The position numbers and the translations under genes were made by a program. The notes beneath the pieces are model-generated. The model did no database searches. It had not been told where the DNA came from and saw only the letters and a program-made list of their open reading frames with translations. Shown here piece by piece: positions 9,697 through 17,788 of a stretch of 64,000 bases of DNA (within the stretch, counting starts at the first letter, position 1; each line of letters starts with the position of its first letter). The stretch is from Sphingopyxis chilensis (lineage in GTDB: Bacteria > Pseudomonadota > Alphaproteobacteria > Sphingomonadales > Sphingomonadaceae), in assembly GCF_035930445.1 (NCBI RefSeq), contig NZ_CP142394.1:715501-779500 (forward strand), in the 5' to 3' direction.

Positions 9697-9717
9697 CTAT
9701 TGTGTCCGGGAGGGAAA

Positions 9718-10293
9718 ATGACCAGCATCGCCGTCATCGTCGGTAGCACCCGCGAAGGGTCCTTCAATCGCGCCCTGGGCGAACTCGCCGCGGCAAGCTT
9801 GGAGGCGCAGGGCGCGCGTGTTACGCGGGTTGATCTCGCGGCGTTCGACTTGCCGCTCTATTCGGCGGCCCTTGAAGCGAATGCTTTTCCGGCCGGGGCG
9901 GTGAAGCTCAAGGATGTGTTTGCCACGCAGGACGGGCTCTTGTTCGTGTCGCCAGAATATAATGGCTCGCTGTCGCCGCTGCTCAAGAATGCCATCGACT
10001 GGGCATCGCGGCCGACCGGCGACGAGGGGCTTGTCGCGCTGACCGCCTATCGCGGCAAGGCTGCGGCGATCATGTCGGCGTCGGTCAGCCTGTTCGGCGG
10101 GTTGCGCGGGCTGATGCATCTGCGCCAGATATTGTCGACGATCCAGATGATCGTGATCCCCGAGCAGGTCGTCGTCCCCAACGCGCACGCCGCCTTTGCC
10201 GAGGATGGTAGCCTCAAAGAGACGTTGCCGGCTTCGCTCGTCGACATGACGGCGGGGCGGCTGATCGCCGTCGCGAAGGCGCTTGCAGCCTAG
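9718..10293 (+). CDS. NAD(P)H-dependent FMN reductase
   Basis: A 191-residue flavodoxin-fold protein with the FMN-phosphate loop VGSTREGSFNRAL at the N-terminus and the family motif SPEYNGSLSPLLKNAIDW near residue 80. Members reduce FMN, quinones or chromate with NAD(P)H and often supply reduced flavin to a monooxygenase, though none is visible nearby. The ATG at 9718 follows GGGAGGG. It is single-gene under operator site 3, and its TAG stop overlaps the stop of the convergent second MarR gene by four bases (CTAG). Confidence 0.85.
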   Translation: MTSIAVIVGSTREGSFNRALGELAAASLEAQGARVTRVDLAAFDLPLYSAALEANAFPAGAVKLKDVFATQDGLLFVSPEYNGSLSPLLKNAIDWASRPTGDEGLVALTAYRGKAAAIMSASVSLFGGLRGLMHLRQILSTIQMIVIPEQVVVPNAHAAFAEDGSLKETLPASLVDMTAGRLIAVAKALAA

Positions 10294-10742
10294 CGATTGC
10301 GCGAAGTGGCCGGCGCGCGCGCGATATTGTCGCCCCAGTCGGCCTCGAGCGCCGTAAGCAGCGCGTCGAACTTGTCCTGGCCGAGGCGGGCGGCGATCTG
10401 CGCGGTGAGCGCATCCATCGAACGCTGCGCATCCTTGCGCATGCGCGCGCCAAGGTCGGTCAGCGACACGACCATGTGACGGCGATCGCCGGGATCGACC
10501 TCGAGCTGAACGATGCCGAGCTTCACCATCTGGTTGATCGTGCTGTGAATTGCCTGTCGCGATACGCCCAGGTTGCGCGCGATGTCCGACGGTCGGACGA
10601 TGCCGCTGACGATGTTGGTCATCACCATCGATTGGGGGCGGTTGACGTCGGGCCAGCCATGATCGTGGAGCCGCGCCTGTAGCCCCTCGTCGAGCCAGCA
10701 GAACCGTTGGAACAGCGCGATGATAAGCTGGTTGGTGCGCAT
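10290..10742 (-). CDS. Second MarR-family transcriptional regulator
   Basis: The 150-residue protein has a winged helix with IVRPSDIARNLGVSRQAIHS as the probable recognition unit, followed by MVKLGIVQLEVDPGDRRHMVVSLT as the wing. It is only distantly similar to the MarR protein at 9145, so the two may sense different ligands. It is divergent from the acyl-CoA ligase operon; operator site 4 lies between them, about 105 bases from this ATG. Whether this protein or its neighbour binds the shared palindrome cannot be told from sequence. Confidence 0.85.
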   Translation of the reverse strand: MRTNQLIIALFQRFCWLDEGLQARLHDHGWPDVNRPQSMVMTNIVSGIVRPSDIARNLGVSRQAIHSTINQMVKLGIVQLEVDPGDRRHMVVSLTDLGARMRKDAQRSMDALTAQIAARLGQDKFDALLTALEADWGDNIARAPATSRNR

Positions 10743-10829
10743 ATGACGCTATGTTTGCCCCTGTTGCCGGCGGGGTGCCGACGGCGTCACGCTAGAAGAG
10801 CGATGCGGGCGAAGCAAGGCTGAGCGGCG

Positions 10830-10858
10830 TTGCAAAGGCAAAATACTTAGTATACTAT
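10830..10858 (+). promoter_or_regulatory. Promoter and operator site 4 (acyl-CoA ligase operon)
   Basis: TTAGTATACTAT at 10847-10858 differs from site 1 only in the last base. TTGCAA at 10830-10835 and TACTAT at 10853-10858 are 17 bases apart, placing the -10 inside the palindrome. The first gene of the operon starts 31 bases downstream. Confidence 0.65.
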
Positions 10859-10888
10859 CTATTGCAACAATTGGGGAGAGAGGACCGC

Positions 10889-12523
10889 ATGGACGGATTG
10901 ATACAGAATGTGCCGCTGACGGTCGACCGGATCATCGACCATGCGGCGAACTGGCACGGCTCGCGCGAGATCGTGTCGCGCGATGCCGAAGGGCGCGTCA
11001 CCCGTTCCACCTATGCCGACATCCACGCCGACGCGAAGCGCGTGTCGAACGCGCTTGCCGCCGAAGGCATCAAGCCGGGCGACCGCGTCGCGACGATGGC
11101 GTGGAACGGCGCACGGCACCTCGCCGCCTGGTATGGCGCGGCGGGGATGGGGGCGGTGCTCCACACGCTCAACCCGCGGCTTTTCCTCGAACAGATCGCC
11201 TATATCGCGAAACACGCCGGCGACCGGCTGCTGATCGCCGATCCTGCCACCGCCGATCTGGTGGAGCAATTGCTGCCGCAGGTGCCCTCGATCGAGAAGG
11301 TGATCTTCTTCTGCGATCGGGCATCGTTGCCGCGGACGAGCTTTGCGGCGGTGGCGTTCGACGACTGGATCGCGGGGCATTCGACGGAATATGACTGGGG
11401 AAGCTTCGACGAAAATGCTGCCTGCGGGCTTTGCTATACCAGCGGCACGACGGGCAATCCCAAGGGTGTGCTCTATTCGCACCGCTCCAACTATATTCAT
11501 GCGCTGATGACGCTCCAGCGCGACGCGCTCGCCCTGTCGGCGCGCGATACGGTGCTGCTCGTCGTGCCGATGTATCACGCCAATGCGTGGGGCGTCGTTT
11601 ATTCGGCGCCCGCGGTCGGAGCAAAGCTGGTGCTTCCGGGGCAGCGGATGGACGGCGAATCGATCTACAATCTGATCGAGGCCGAGGGCGTGACCTATTC
11701 GGCCGCGGTGCCGACCGTGTGGCAGATGCTGCTCCAGTATATGCAGGAAAACGGCAAGCGTTTCACGACCCTGCAGCGCGTGACGATCGGTGGCTCGGCG
11801 TGCCCCGAATCGATCATCCGCACCTTCCGCGATGATTATGGCGTCGACGTCATCCAGGGCTGGGGCATGACCGAAACCTCGCCGCTCGGCACCGTGTCGG
11901 TGCCCAATGCGCCGGTTGCCGCGAAGTCGGACGACGAACAGATGGCGTATAAGCTCAAACAGGGCCGGCTGCTCTGCGGGCTCGAGATGAAATTGGTCGA
12001 CGATGCCGGAAACCCTGTGCCGCATGACGGGAAGACACCCGGACGGCTGATGATCAAGGGGCCGACGATTGCGCGCGGCTATTATGGCGGAGAGGGCGGC
12101 GAGGTGCTCGACGCCGAGGGCTTTTTCGACACCGGCGACGTCAGCACGATCGACGGTGAGGGCTATATGCAGATCACCGACCGCGCGAAGGATGTCGTCA
12201 AATCGGGCGGCGAATGGATCAGCTCGATCGAGATCGAGAATATCGCGATGGGGCATGATGCGGTCGCCAACGCCGCGGTCGTCGGCATCGCGCATCCCAA
12301 ATGGGACGAGCGCCCGATCCTGTTGTGCCAGTTGAAGCCCGGTTGCGACGCTTGCGCCGACGATCTTAAATCCTTTCTCGATGGCAAGATCGCGCGCTGG
12401 TGGATGCCCGACGATGTGTTGTTCGTCGAGGAAATCCCGCTCGGACCGACGGGCAAGATCGACAAGAAGGCGATCCGTGCCGGGCTTGAGGGGTATAAGC
12501 TGCCTTTCGAGGTTAGCCGCTGA
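10889..12523 (+). CDS. Acyl-CoA ligase (AMP-forming), DmdB/medium-chain type
   Basis: This 544-residue ANL-superfamily enzyme activates a carboxylic acid as acyl-AMP and then acyl-CoA. The ATP motif CYTSGTTGNPKGVLYSHRS is near residue 180, GWGMTETSPLG near 330, and the C-terminal hinge and lysine region are DRAKDVVKSGGEWISS and GPTGKIDKKAI. The N-terminal run VATMAWNGARHLAAWYG with HTLNPRLFLEQIAYI resembles medium-chain and 3-methylthiopropionate ligases (DmdB). The ATG at 10889 follows GGGGAGAGAGG. It heads a probable operon through the hydroxyacid dehydrogenase at 16870. The true acid substrate is unknown. Confidence 0.87.
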   Translation: MDGLIQNVPLTVDRIIDHAANWHGSREIVSRDAEGRVTRSTYADIHADAKRVSNALAAEGIKPGDRVATMAWNGARHLAAWYGAAGMGAVLHTLNPRLFLEQIAYIAKHAGDRLLIADPATADLVEQLLPQVPSIEKVIFFCDRASLPRTSFAAVAFDDWIAGHSTEYDWGSFDENAACGLCYTSGTTGNPKGVLYSHRSNYIHALMTLQRDALALSARDTVLLVVPMYHANAWGVVYSAPAVGAKLVLPGQRMDGESIYNLIEAEGVTYSAAVPTVWQMLLQYMQENGKRFTTLQRVTIGGSACPESIIRTFRDDYGVDVIQGWGMTETSPLGTVSVPNAPVAAKSDDEQMAYKLKQGRLLCGLEMKLVDDAGNPVPHDGKTPGRLMIKGPTIARGYYGGEGGEVLDAEGFFDTGDVSTIDGEGYMQITDRAKDVVKSGGEWISSIEIENIAMGHDAVANAAVVGIAHPKWDERPILLCQLKPGCDACADDLKSFLDGKIARWWMPDDVLFVEEIPLGPTGKIDKKAIRAGLEGYKLPFEVSR

Positions 12524-12548
12524 ACCAAAATCATAAAAAGGAGAGACA

Positions 12549-13679
12549 ATGATGGACCCGAACGGGATCGAGGGACTGGACGCGCAATTCATCGGGCGGG
12601 TGTCGCCGACCGCGCCGCGCATCCACGCGGGCGGGCATCCGTGTCAGGGCATTTACTGGACGGAGGCAGGCAGGCGGCCGAAGGTCGCGATCATCGCCAC
12701 CCATTATAATGTCGATTTCAAGGAACATTATATCGCGCCCTGGTTCGCGCGGCAGGGCTTCGGCTTTCTGGGCTGGAACACGCGCTATCGGGGCTTCGAG
12801 GACCAGTTCCTGCTCGAACATGCGGTGCTCGACATCGGCGTCGGCATGAAGTGGCTGAAAGAAGAGGCCGGCGTGGAGCAGATCGTTATCCTTGGCAATT
12901 CGGGCGGCGGCTCGCTGATGGGCGCCTATCAGGCCGAAGCGATTGCGCCGACGCTGACCGACCGGCTGCCGGCGGTTGGGCAGGATGCTCTGGCCGAACT
13001 GGTGAAGGGTGACCTCTATATCAGTTTCAACGCGCATCAGGGGCGCCCCGAGGTGCTCACCGACTGGATGGACGCCTCGGTGATCGACGAGAATGATCCG
13101 GTCGCCACTGACCCCGAACTCGACCCGTTCAACCCCGACAACGGCCCGCCTTATTCGGAGGAGTTCATTGCCAGATATCGCGCCGCCCAGCGCACCCGCA
13201 ACCAGCGCATCACCGATTGGGCGAAGGCCGAGCTGAAGCGGCTGAACGATGCGGGCATTCCCGACCGCATCTTTCCGATGTTCCGGTGCTGGGGCGATAT
13301 CCGCTGTGTCGATCCGGCGATCGACCCGTCGGATCGCAAGCCCAACTGGTGCTATCGCGGCGATCCGGCAACCGCGAACCGTACGCCGAGCATCGGCCGC
13401 GCCAACACGATCAAGACCTGGCTCAACATGTGGAGCCTCGAAACCTCGCCGTGCCAGGGCCAGCCGCATCTCGCCAAGCACGACACGCCGGCGCTCGTCG
13501 TTCAGGGCACCGCCGATACCGGCGTCTTCCCGAGCGACGCACGCAAAATTTTCGATTTCCTTGGAAGCAGCGACAAGAGGCTCGAACTGATCCCCGGCGC
13601 GCATTATTTCGAGGACTCGATCGCAGAGCGCCGGAATGCCGCCAATCTGGTCGGCGCATGGATCAGGGAGAAGCTCTGA
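12549..13679 (+). CDS. Alpha/beta-fold hydrolase
   Basis: The 376-residue protein has an alpha/beta-hydrolase core with nucleophile elbow LGNSGGGSLMG (serine near residue 119), an acid loop VVQGTADTGVFPSDA and a terminal IPGAHYFEDS histidine, so the triad looks complete. A long insertion, about residues 140-300, with several tryptophans and cysteines forms a large cap. Family members cleave esters, thioesters or C-C bonds. It follows the ligase by 25 bases with GGAGAGACA before the ATG, suggesting it hydrolyses an intermediate of the same pathway. No specific family name is recognised. Confidence 0.75.
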   Translation: MMDPNGIEGLDAQFIGRVSPTAPRIHAGGHPCQGIYWTEAGRRPKVAIIATHYNVDFKEHYIAPWFARQGFGFLGWNTRYRGFEDQFLLEHAVLDIGVGMKWLKEEAGVEQIVILGNSGGGSLMGAYQAEAIAPTLTDRLPAVGQDALAELVKGDLYISFNAHQGRPEVLTDWMDASVIDENDPVATDPELDPFNPDNGPPYSEEFIARYRAAQRTRNQRITDWAKAELKRLNDAGIPDRIFPMFRCWGDIRCVDPAIDPSDRKPNWCYRGDPATANRTPSIGRANTIKTWLNMWSLETSPCQGQPHLAKHDTPALVVQGTADTGVFPSDARKIFDFLGSSDKRLELIPGAHYFEDSIAERRNAANLVGAWIREKL

Positions 13680-13680
13680 C

Positions 13681-14658
13681 GTGACGGCGAATGCCGACAT
13701 CATCGACGCATTGCGCGCCGCCGGACTGGTGGGCGAGGGCGATGTCGTCCTGTCGCCGCTGACCGGCGGTGTGTCTTGTGACGTGTGGAAGGTCGAGACG
13801 CCGTCGGGGTCGATCGTCGTCAAGCGCCCGTTACCGCAGCTTCGCGTCGCCGCCGAATGGCACGCGCCGGTCGAGCGCGGGACGAGCGAAGTGCGCTGGC
13901 TCAAGCGCGCGCGCGGCGTCGATCCGGGGATGGCGCCCGAGGTGCTCGCCGAACTGCCGGGCCACGCCTTCGCGATGCGTTTCCTCCCCGACTGCCCGGT
14001 GTGGAAGGACGAACTGATGGCGGGCCGCGTCGATATCGGTTTTGCCGCACATGTGGGGCAGGGGATCGCTGCGGTCCACGCCGCGACCGCGCACAATGAG
14101 GGCGATCGCACCGATTTTCCCAACGACGAGATGTTCCGGGCGCTGCGCGTCGATCCCTTCCTGCTCCATGTCGCGCGACTGGATAGCGAACTGGCGTTTG
14201 CGCTGACCGCGCTCGCGGACGACGTCTCATCGCGCAAGATCGCGCTCGTCCATGGCGACGTCAGTCCCAAGAATATCCTCGTCAGCCGCGCTGGCCCGGT
14301 GTTCCTTGATGCCGAATGCGCGGTCTATGGCGATCCGGCCTTCGACCTCGCCTTTTGTACGACGCATCTGCTGCTCAAGGCGGTGTGGTCTGGCGAGGCA
14401 CGGCTGAACGATGCCGCGGCGGCGCTCGTCGCGGCCTATCGCGCGGCCATCGGCTGGGAGGACGCCGGCGGCCTGCTGCTCCGCGCGGGCAAGCTTGCGG
14501 CCGCGCTGCTCCTCGCCCGCGTCGAGGGCAAGTCGCCTGCACCTTATCTGACCGATCCCGAACATAAGCGGATCGTGCGCGATCAGGCGCGCGCGCTGAT
14601 CATGGCGCCGCAACCGATCGACGCGCTCGTCGCCAACTGGAAAAGGACTTCTCCATGA
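13681..14658 (+). CDS. APH-family (aminoglycoside phosphotransferase-like) small-molecule kinase
   Basis: The 325-residue product has the protein-kinase-like fold of the APH/choline kinase group: an N-terminal SPLTGGVSCDVWKVE loop, IVVKRPLP as the ATP lysine strand, catalytic HGDVSPKNILVS and the metal-binding strand VFLDAECAVYGDPAFDLAF. Such kinases phosphorylate hydroxyl groups of small molecules. The start is a GTG at 13681, one base after the preceding stop, and the end overlaps the enolase paralog by four bases (ATGA). That coupling suggests the phosphorylated product is passed to the enolase-like enzyme; drug resistance is an unlikely role here. Confidence 0.8.
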   Translation: MTANADIIDALRAAGLVGEGDVVLSPLTGGVSCDVWKVETPSGSIVVKRPLPQLRVAAEWHAPVERGTSEVRWLKRARGVDPGMAPEVLAELPGHAFAMRFLPDCPVWKDELMAGRVDIGFAAHVGQGIAAVHAATAHNEGDRTDFPNDEMFRALRVDPFLLHVARLDSELAFALTALADDVSSRKIALVHGDVSPKNILVSRAGPVFLDAECAVYGDPAFDLAFCTTHLLLKAVWSGEARLNDAAAALVAAYRAAIGWEDAGGLLLRAGKLAAALLLARVEGKSPAPYLTDPEHKRIVRDQARALIMAPQPIDALVANWKRTSP

Positions 14659-15953
14659 CTTCGCGTATCGCCTCCGTCACCGGCCGCCAGCTCTGGGATT
14701 CGCGCGGTCGGCCCACCGTTGAGGCTGAGGTGGTGCTGGAATCGGGCGCGGTCGGTCGCGCGATCGCACCCGCGGGCGCCTCGCGCGGCGCGCACGAGGC
14801 GATCGACTTGCGCGACGGGGGCAAAGCCTTCGGCGGTTTTGGTGTCAATCGCGCGGTCGCGGGTATCGGTTCGGAGATCGCGGGCGTGATCACCGGCATG
14901 GACGCCCGCGATCAGGCCGCGATCGACCGCGTGCTGTGCGATCTCGACGGTACGCCCAACAAGGCGCGGCTCGGTGCGAACGCCATCGTCGCCGTGTCGA
15001 TGGCGGTGCTCCACGCCGCGGCGGCGGACGCGCGGGAGCCGCTCTGGCGCTATCTCGCGGACGGGCAAAGGGTGCGCGTGCCGCTGCCCGAGATCCAGAT
15101 TTTCGGCGGCGGCGCGCACGCCGGGCGGCGCACCGACGTGCAGGATTTCATGGTGATGTGCCCGAAAGCGGGCAGTTTTCGCCGCGCGCTCGAGATCACC
15201 GACGATGTCTATCGCGCCGCTGGCCGGCTGATGGAAACCAAGGGACCGCTCTCTGGTGTCGCCGACGAAGGTGGCTGGTGGCCCAATTTCGCGTCGAACG
15301 AGGATGCGCTCGATACGCTGACCAAGGCAATCGAGGCGAGCGGGCATCGCGCGGGCGACGAGGTATTTATATCGCTCGACATCGCCGCGAACGAACTCGG
15401 CGACGCGGGCGGCTATGATCTCGCGCTCGACGACGGGCGGCTCTCGGGCGAAGAAATGGCGGCGCGCATCATTGAATGGGCCGGACGCTATCCGATCCTG
15501 TCGATCGAGGATCCCGCCGGACAGGACGATTGGAAGACGATGGCCGCGGTCACCGCGGCGATCGGCGGCACAGTGCAGATCATCGGCGACGACGCGCTCG
15601 TCACCAATGCCGAACGTGTCGCTCGCGCGGGCGAGGCGGCGGCGTGCAACGCGGCCCTGATCAAGGTCAATCAGGTCGGTACGGTGACCGAAGCGAAGGC
15701 CGCGCTCGATGCGGCGGTCGCGCGTGACTGGGGCGCGATCGTTTCGGCGCGGTCGGGCGAAAGCGAGGACATCACCATCGCGCATCTCGCGACCGGCTGG
15801 GACGCGGGGCAATTGAAGGTCGGCAGCTTCACCCGCTCTGAACGCATGGCGAAGTGGAACGAGATGCTGCGGATCGAGGAGGCGATGGGAAGCGACGCGG
15901 TGTTCGCGGGCTTTTCGGCCTTCGCCGGTGCGATCGGGGGAGTTGCGGCATGA
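14655..15953 (+). CDS. Enolase paralog with altered active site
   Basis: At 432 residues it aligns with glycolytic enolase over its whole length. Retained are the Mg ligands D242, E285 and D312, the base K337, K388, H155 and R366-S367. Changed are positions that enolase keeps nearly invariant: SHRSGE reads SARSGE (A365 in place of the histidine), IQEFM reads VQDFM (D164 for Glu), and the mobile loop GASTG reads GASRG. Enolase dehydrates 2-phosphoglycerate to PEP; these changes suggest a different phosphorylated hydroxy acid. Translation is coupled by ATGA on both sides, to the kinase and to the 2-hydroxyacid dehydrogenase. Weak residual enolase activity is possible. Confidence 0.8.
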   Translation: MTSRIASVTGRQLWDSRGRPTVEAEVVLESGAVGRAIAPAGASRGAHEAIDLRDGGKAFGGFGVNRAVAGIGSEIAGVITGMDARDQAAIDRVLCDLDGTPNKARLGANAIVAVSMAVLHAAAADAREPLWRYLADGQRVRVPLPEIQIFGGGAHAGRRTDVQDFMVMCPKAGSFRRALEITDDVYRAAGRLMETKGPLSGVADEGGWWPNFASNEDALDTLTKAIEASGHRAGDEVFISLDIAANELGDAGGYDLALDDGRLSGEEMAARIIEWAGRYPILSIEDPAGQDDWKTMAAVTAAIGGTVQIIGDDALVTNAERVARAGEAAACNAALIKVNQVGTVTEAKAALDAAVARDWGAIVSARSGESEDITIAHLATGWDAGQLKVGSFTRSERMAKWNEMLRIEEAMGSDAVFAGFSAFAGAIGGVAA

Positions 15954-16870
15954 TCGTCCTCCACGCACGCCCGAGCCCGGGTTTTCGCGAAGCGGTCGAT
16001 GCGATCTTCGGCGCGGGTGTCGTGACCCACGTTGATGAAGCCGAGCCGCTTGACGGCGTGGCGGGAGAGATTACCGCGTTGCTCCATGTGCTGACGCCGG
16101 TGACGCGTGAGTTCATCGCTTCGGCGCCCAAGCTGAAGCTGATCCAGAAGCTCGGCGTCGGGGTGAACACGATCGCGCTCGATGCCGCTCGCGACCATGG
16201 CGTCGCGGTGTGCAACATGCCCGGCACCAACAGCCAGGCGGTCGCCGAAATGGCGCTGTCGCTGATGATGGCGGTGCTCCGCCGGACCTGCTTCTTCGAC
16301 GCGCGGACGCGAGCGGGCGAGGGCTGGACCGCCGATCCGTCCGAGCTAGATCAGGTTGGCGAAATCGGCGGGCGGACGGTCGGACTCGTCGGTTTCGGTA
16401 ATTCCGCGCAGTTGCTCGCGCCGGTGCTGGCGGCGCTGGGGGCGAAGCTTGTCTACACCGCGCGCCGTCCGCGCGACGTGCCCTATGAATTCTTGCCGCT
16501 CGACCGGCTGCTTGCGGAAAGCGACATCGTCTCACTGCACATACCGCTCACCGACGAAACGCGCGCCGGCATCGATCCCTTCGCGATGAAGAAGGGTGCG
16601 GTACTGGTGAACACGGCGCGGGGCGAACTGGTCGATGAGGCGCGGCTGGTCGAGGCGCTGACCTCGGGGCATCTGCGCGGCGCCGGGCTCGACGTGTTCG
16701 CCGAAGAACCGCTACCACGCGGTAACCCGCTGCTCGGCCTGTCCAACGCGGTAATCGCCCCGCACATCGCCTGGCTGACCCCCGAAACGCTCGTGCGTAG
16801 CCTGACCGTCGCGCAGGAAAATTGCCGCCGGCTGGCGGCGGGCGAGGCGTTGCTGCATCAAGTCGTATGA
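15950..16870 (+). CDS. D-2-hydroxyacid dehydrogenase (NAD(P)-dependent)
   Basis: The 306-residue protein belongs to the D-isomer-specific 2-hydroxyacid dehydrogenases, which interconvert 2-oxo and D-2-hydroxy acids. The Rossmann motif reads VGLVGFGNSAQLLAP, where the third glycine is alanine. The catalytic residues are all present: Arg in NTARGELVDE, Glu in DVFAEEPLP and His in APHIAWLTPE. The ATG at 15950 overlaps the enolase paralog stop (ATGA). Phosphoglycerate and hydroxypyruvate reductases are relatives, which fits a role next to a kinase and an enolase. A REP-like palindrome follows and probably marks the end of the operon. Confidence 0.85.
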   Translation: MIVLHARPSPGFREAVDAIFGAGVVTHVDEAEPLDGVAGEITALLHVLTPVTREFIASAPKLKLIQKLGVGVNTIALDAARDHGVAVCNMPGTNSQAVAEMALSLMMAVLRRTCFFDARTRAGEGWTADPSELDQVGEIGGRTVGLVGFGNSAQLLAPVLAALGAKLVYTARRPRDVPYEFLPLDRLLAESDIVSLHIPLTDETRAGIDPFAMKKGAVLVNTARGELVDEARLVEALTSGHLRGAGLDVFAEEPLPRGNPLLGLSNAVIAPHIAWLTPETLVRSLTVAQENCRRLAAGEALLHQVV

Positions 16871-16877
16871 AACACCC

Positions 16878-16970
16878 CGTCATTGCGAGGCGCGTAGCGA
16901 CGAAGCAATCTCCAGCTATCGGCATGCCGTGTCGCAAGCTGGAGATTGCTTCGCTGCGCTCGCAATGACG
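16878..16970. repeat. REP-like inverted repeat, family A copy 1
   Basis: CGTCATTGCGAG at the left end is mirrored by CTCGCAATGACG at the right, with inner arms GAAGCAATCTCCAGC and GCTGGAGATTGCTTC. The same arrangement occurs at 17697-17781 and 36897-36981. No T-run follows, so it is a palindromic repeat unit and only possibly a terminator. Confidence 0.85.
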
Positions 16971-16989
16971 AAGCATAAGGATTGAACCC

Positions 16990-17682
16990 ATGCCTCTCCC
17001 CATCGTCCTCATCACCGGCCAGCTTCTGACCGAAGCCGTCTGGCAGCCCTTGCTCGATGCGTGGCCCGACCGCGAAGTCATCGTCGCCGACAATCAAAGC
17101 GACGACACGATCGAGGGGTTTGCGCAGCGCCTGCTCGACAACGCCCCGCTGAAATTCGTGCTGATCGCCCATGCGATGGGCGGCTTTGTCGCGTTCGAGG
17201 TGATGCGCCACGCACCCGAACGGGTCGCGAAGCTCGCGCTCATCTCGACGCTTGCCTCAGCCGACGGCCCGGCGCAGACCGCGCGGCGGCAGGGTTATAT
17301 CGACCTGGTGACAAACGGCCGCTTCGACCAGGTCGTCGAAGAGCGCATCCCGATCCTCTTCCCCGAAGAGAAACGCGACGACGAACGGCTGCTCGGCATT
17401 GCGCGGCGGATGGCGGCGGACACCGGCGCCGACATCTTCCTCGCGCAGCAGCGCGCGATCATGGCGCGCATCGACAGCCGCCCGCGGCTCGGCGAGATTG
17501 CGGTGCCGACCTTGCTGATCTGGGGCGAGAAGGACGGCATCACCAGCCGCGCGCACCATGACGAGATTTTAGAGGCGATTGCGGGCGCGCGGTTGGAGGC
17601 GATTCCTGGCGCCGGACATCTGCCGACAGTTGAGGCGCCCGAAGTAGTGGTCCCGTTGCTGACCGAGTTCATGGACGGATAG
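16990..17682 (+). CDS. Alpha/beta-fold protein lacking the nucleophile serine
   Basis: The 230-residue protein has the outline of an alpha/beta hydrolase: an N-terminal LPIVLITGQLLTEAVWQP strand, IWGEKDGIT with the acid, and PGAGHLPTVEAPE with the histidine. At the nucleophile elbow the expected G-x-S-x-G reads AHAMGG, with Ala62 where the serine should be; the codon is GCG. It may be inactive, or a relative that does not use a serine nucleophile. It lies between two family A repeats, so it is probably its own transcription unit, in the same direction as the upstream operon. Confidence 0.75.
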   Translation: MPLPIVLITGQLLTEAVWQPLLDAWPDREVIVADNQSDDTIEGFAQRLLDNAPLKFVLIAHAMGGFVAFEVMRHAPERVAKLALISTLASADGPAQTARRQGYIDLVTNGRFDQVVEERIPILFPEEKRDDERLLGIARRMAADTGADIFLAQQRAIMARIDSRPRLGEIAVPTLLIWGEKDGITSRAHHDEILEAIAGARLEAIPGAGHLPTVEAPEVVVPLLTEFMDG

Positions 17683-17696
17683 CCATCGTCATTGCG

Positions 17697-17781
17697 AGCG
17701 AAGCGAAGCAATCTCCAGCTATCGACCTCGCGTAAGGTTGATAGTGGAGATTGCTTCGTCGCTACGGTCCTCGCAATGACG
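17697..17781. repeat. REP-like inverted repeat, family A copy 2
   Basis: The outer arms CGTCATTGCGAG and CTCGCAATGACG and inner arms GCAATCTCCA and TGGAGATTGC repeat the family A pattern. It lies between the stops of two convergent genes. Confidence 0.85.
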
Positions 17782-17788
17782 AGTGGAG

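Noticed and set aside
13681-14658. Aminoglycoside resistance kinase
   Set aside because: The fold matches the APH family, but the gene is translationally coupled inside a metabolic operon, so a metabolic hydroxyl kinase is more likely.
16878-17781. Inverted repeats as intrinsic terminators
   Set aside because: The arms are long and the unit recurs elsewhere, and there is no T-run after either copy; they fit REP-like repeats better.
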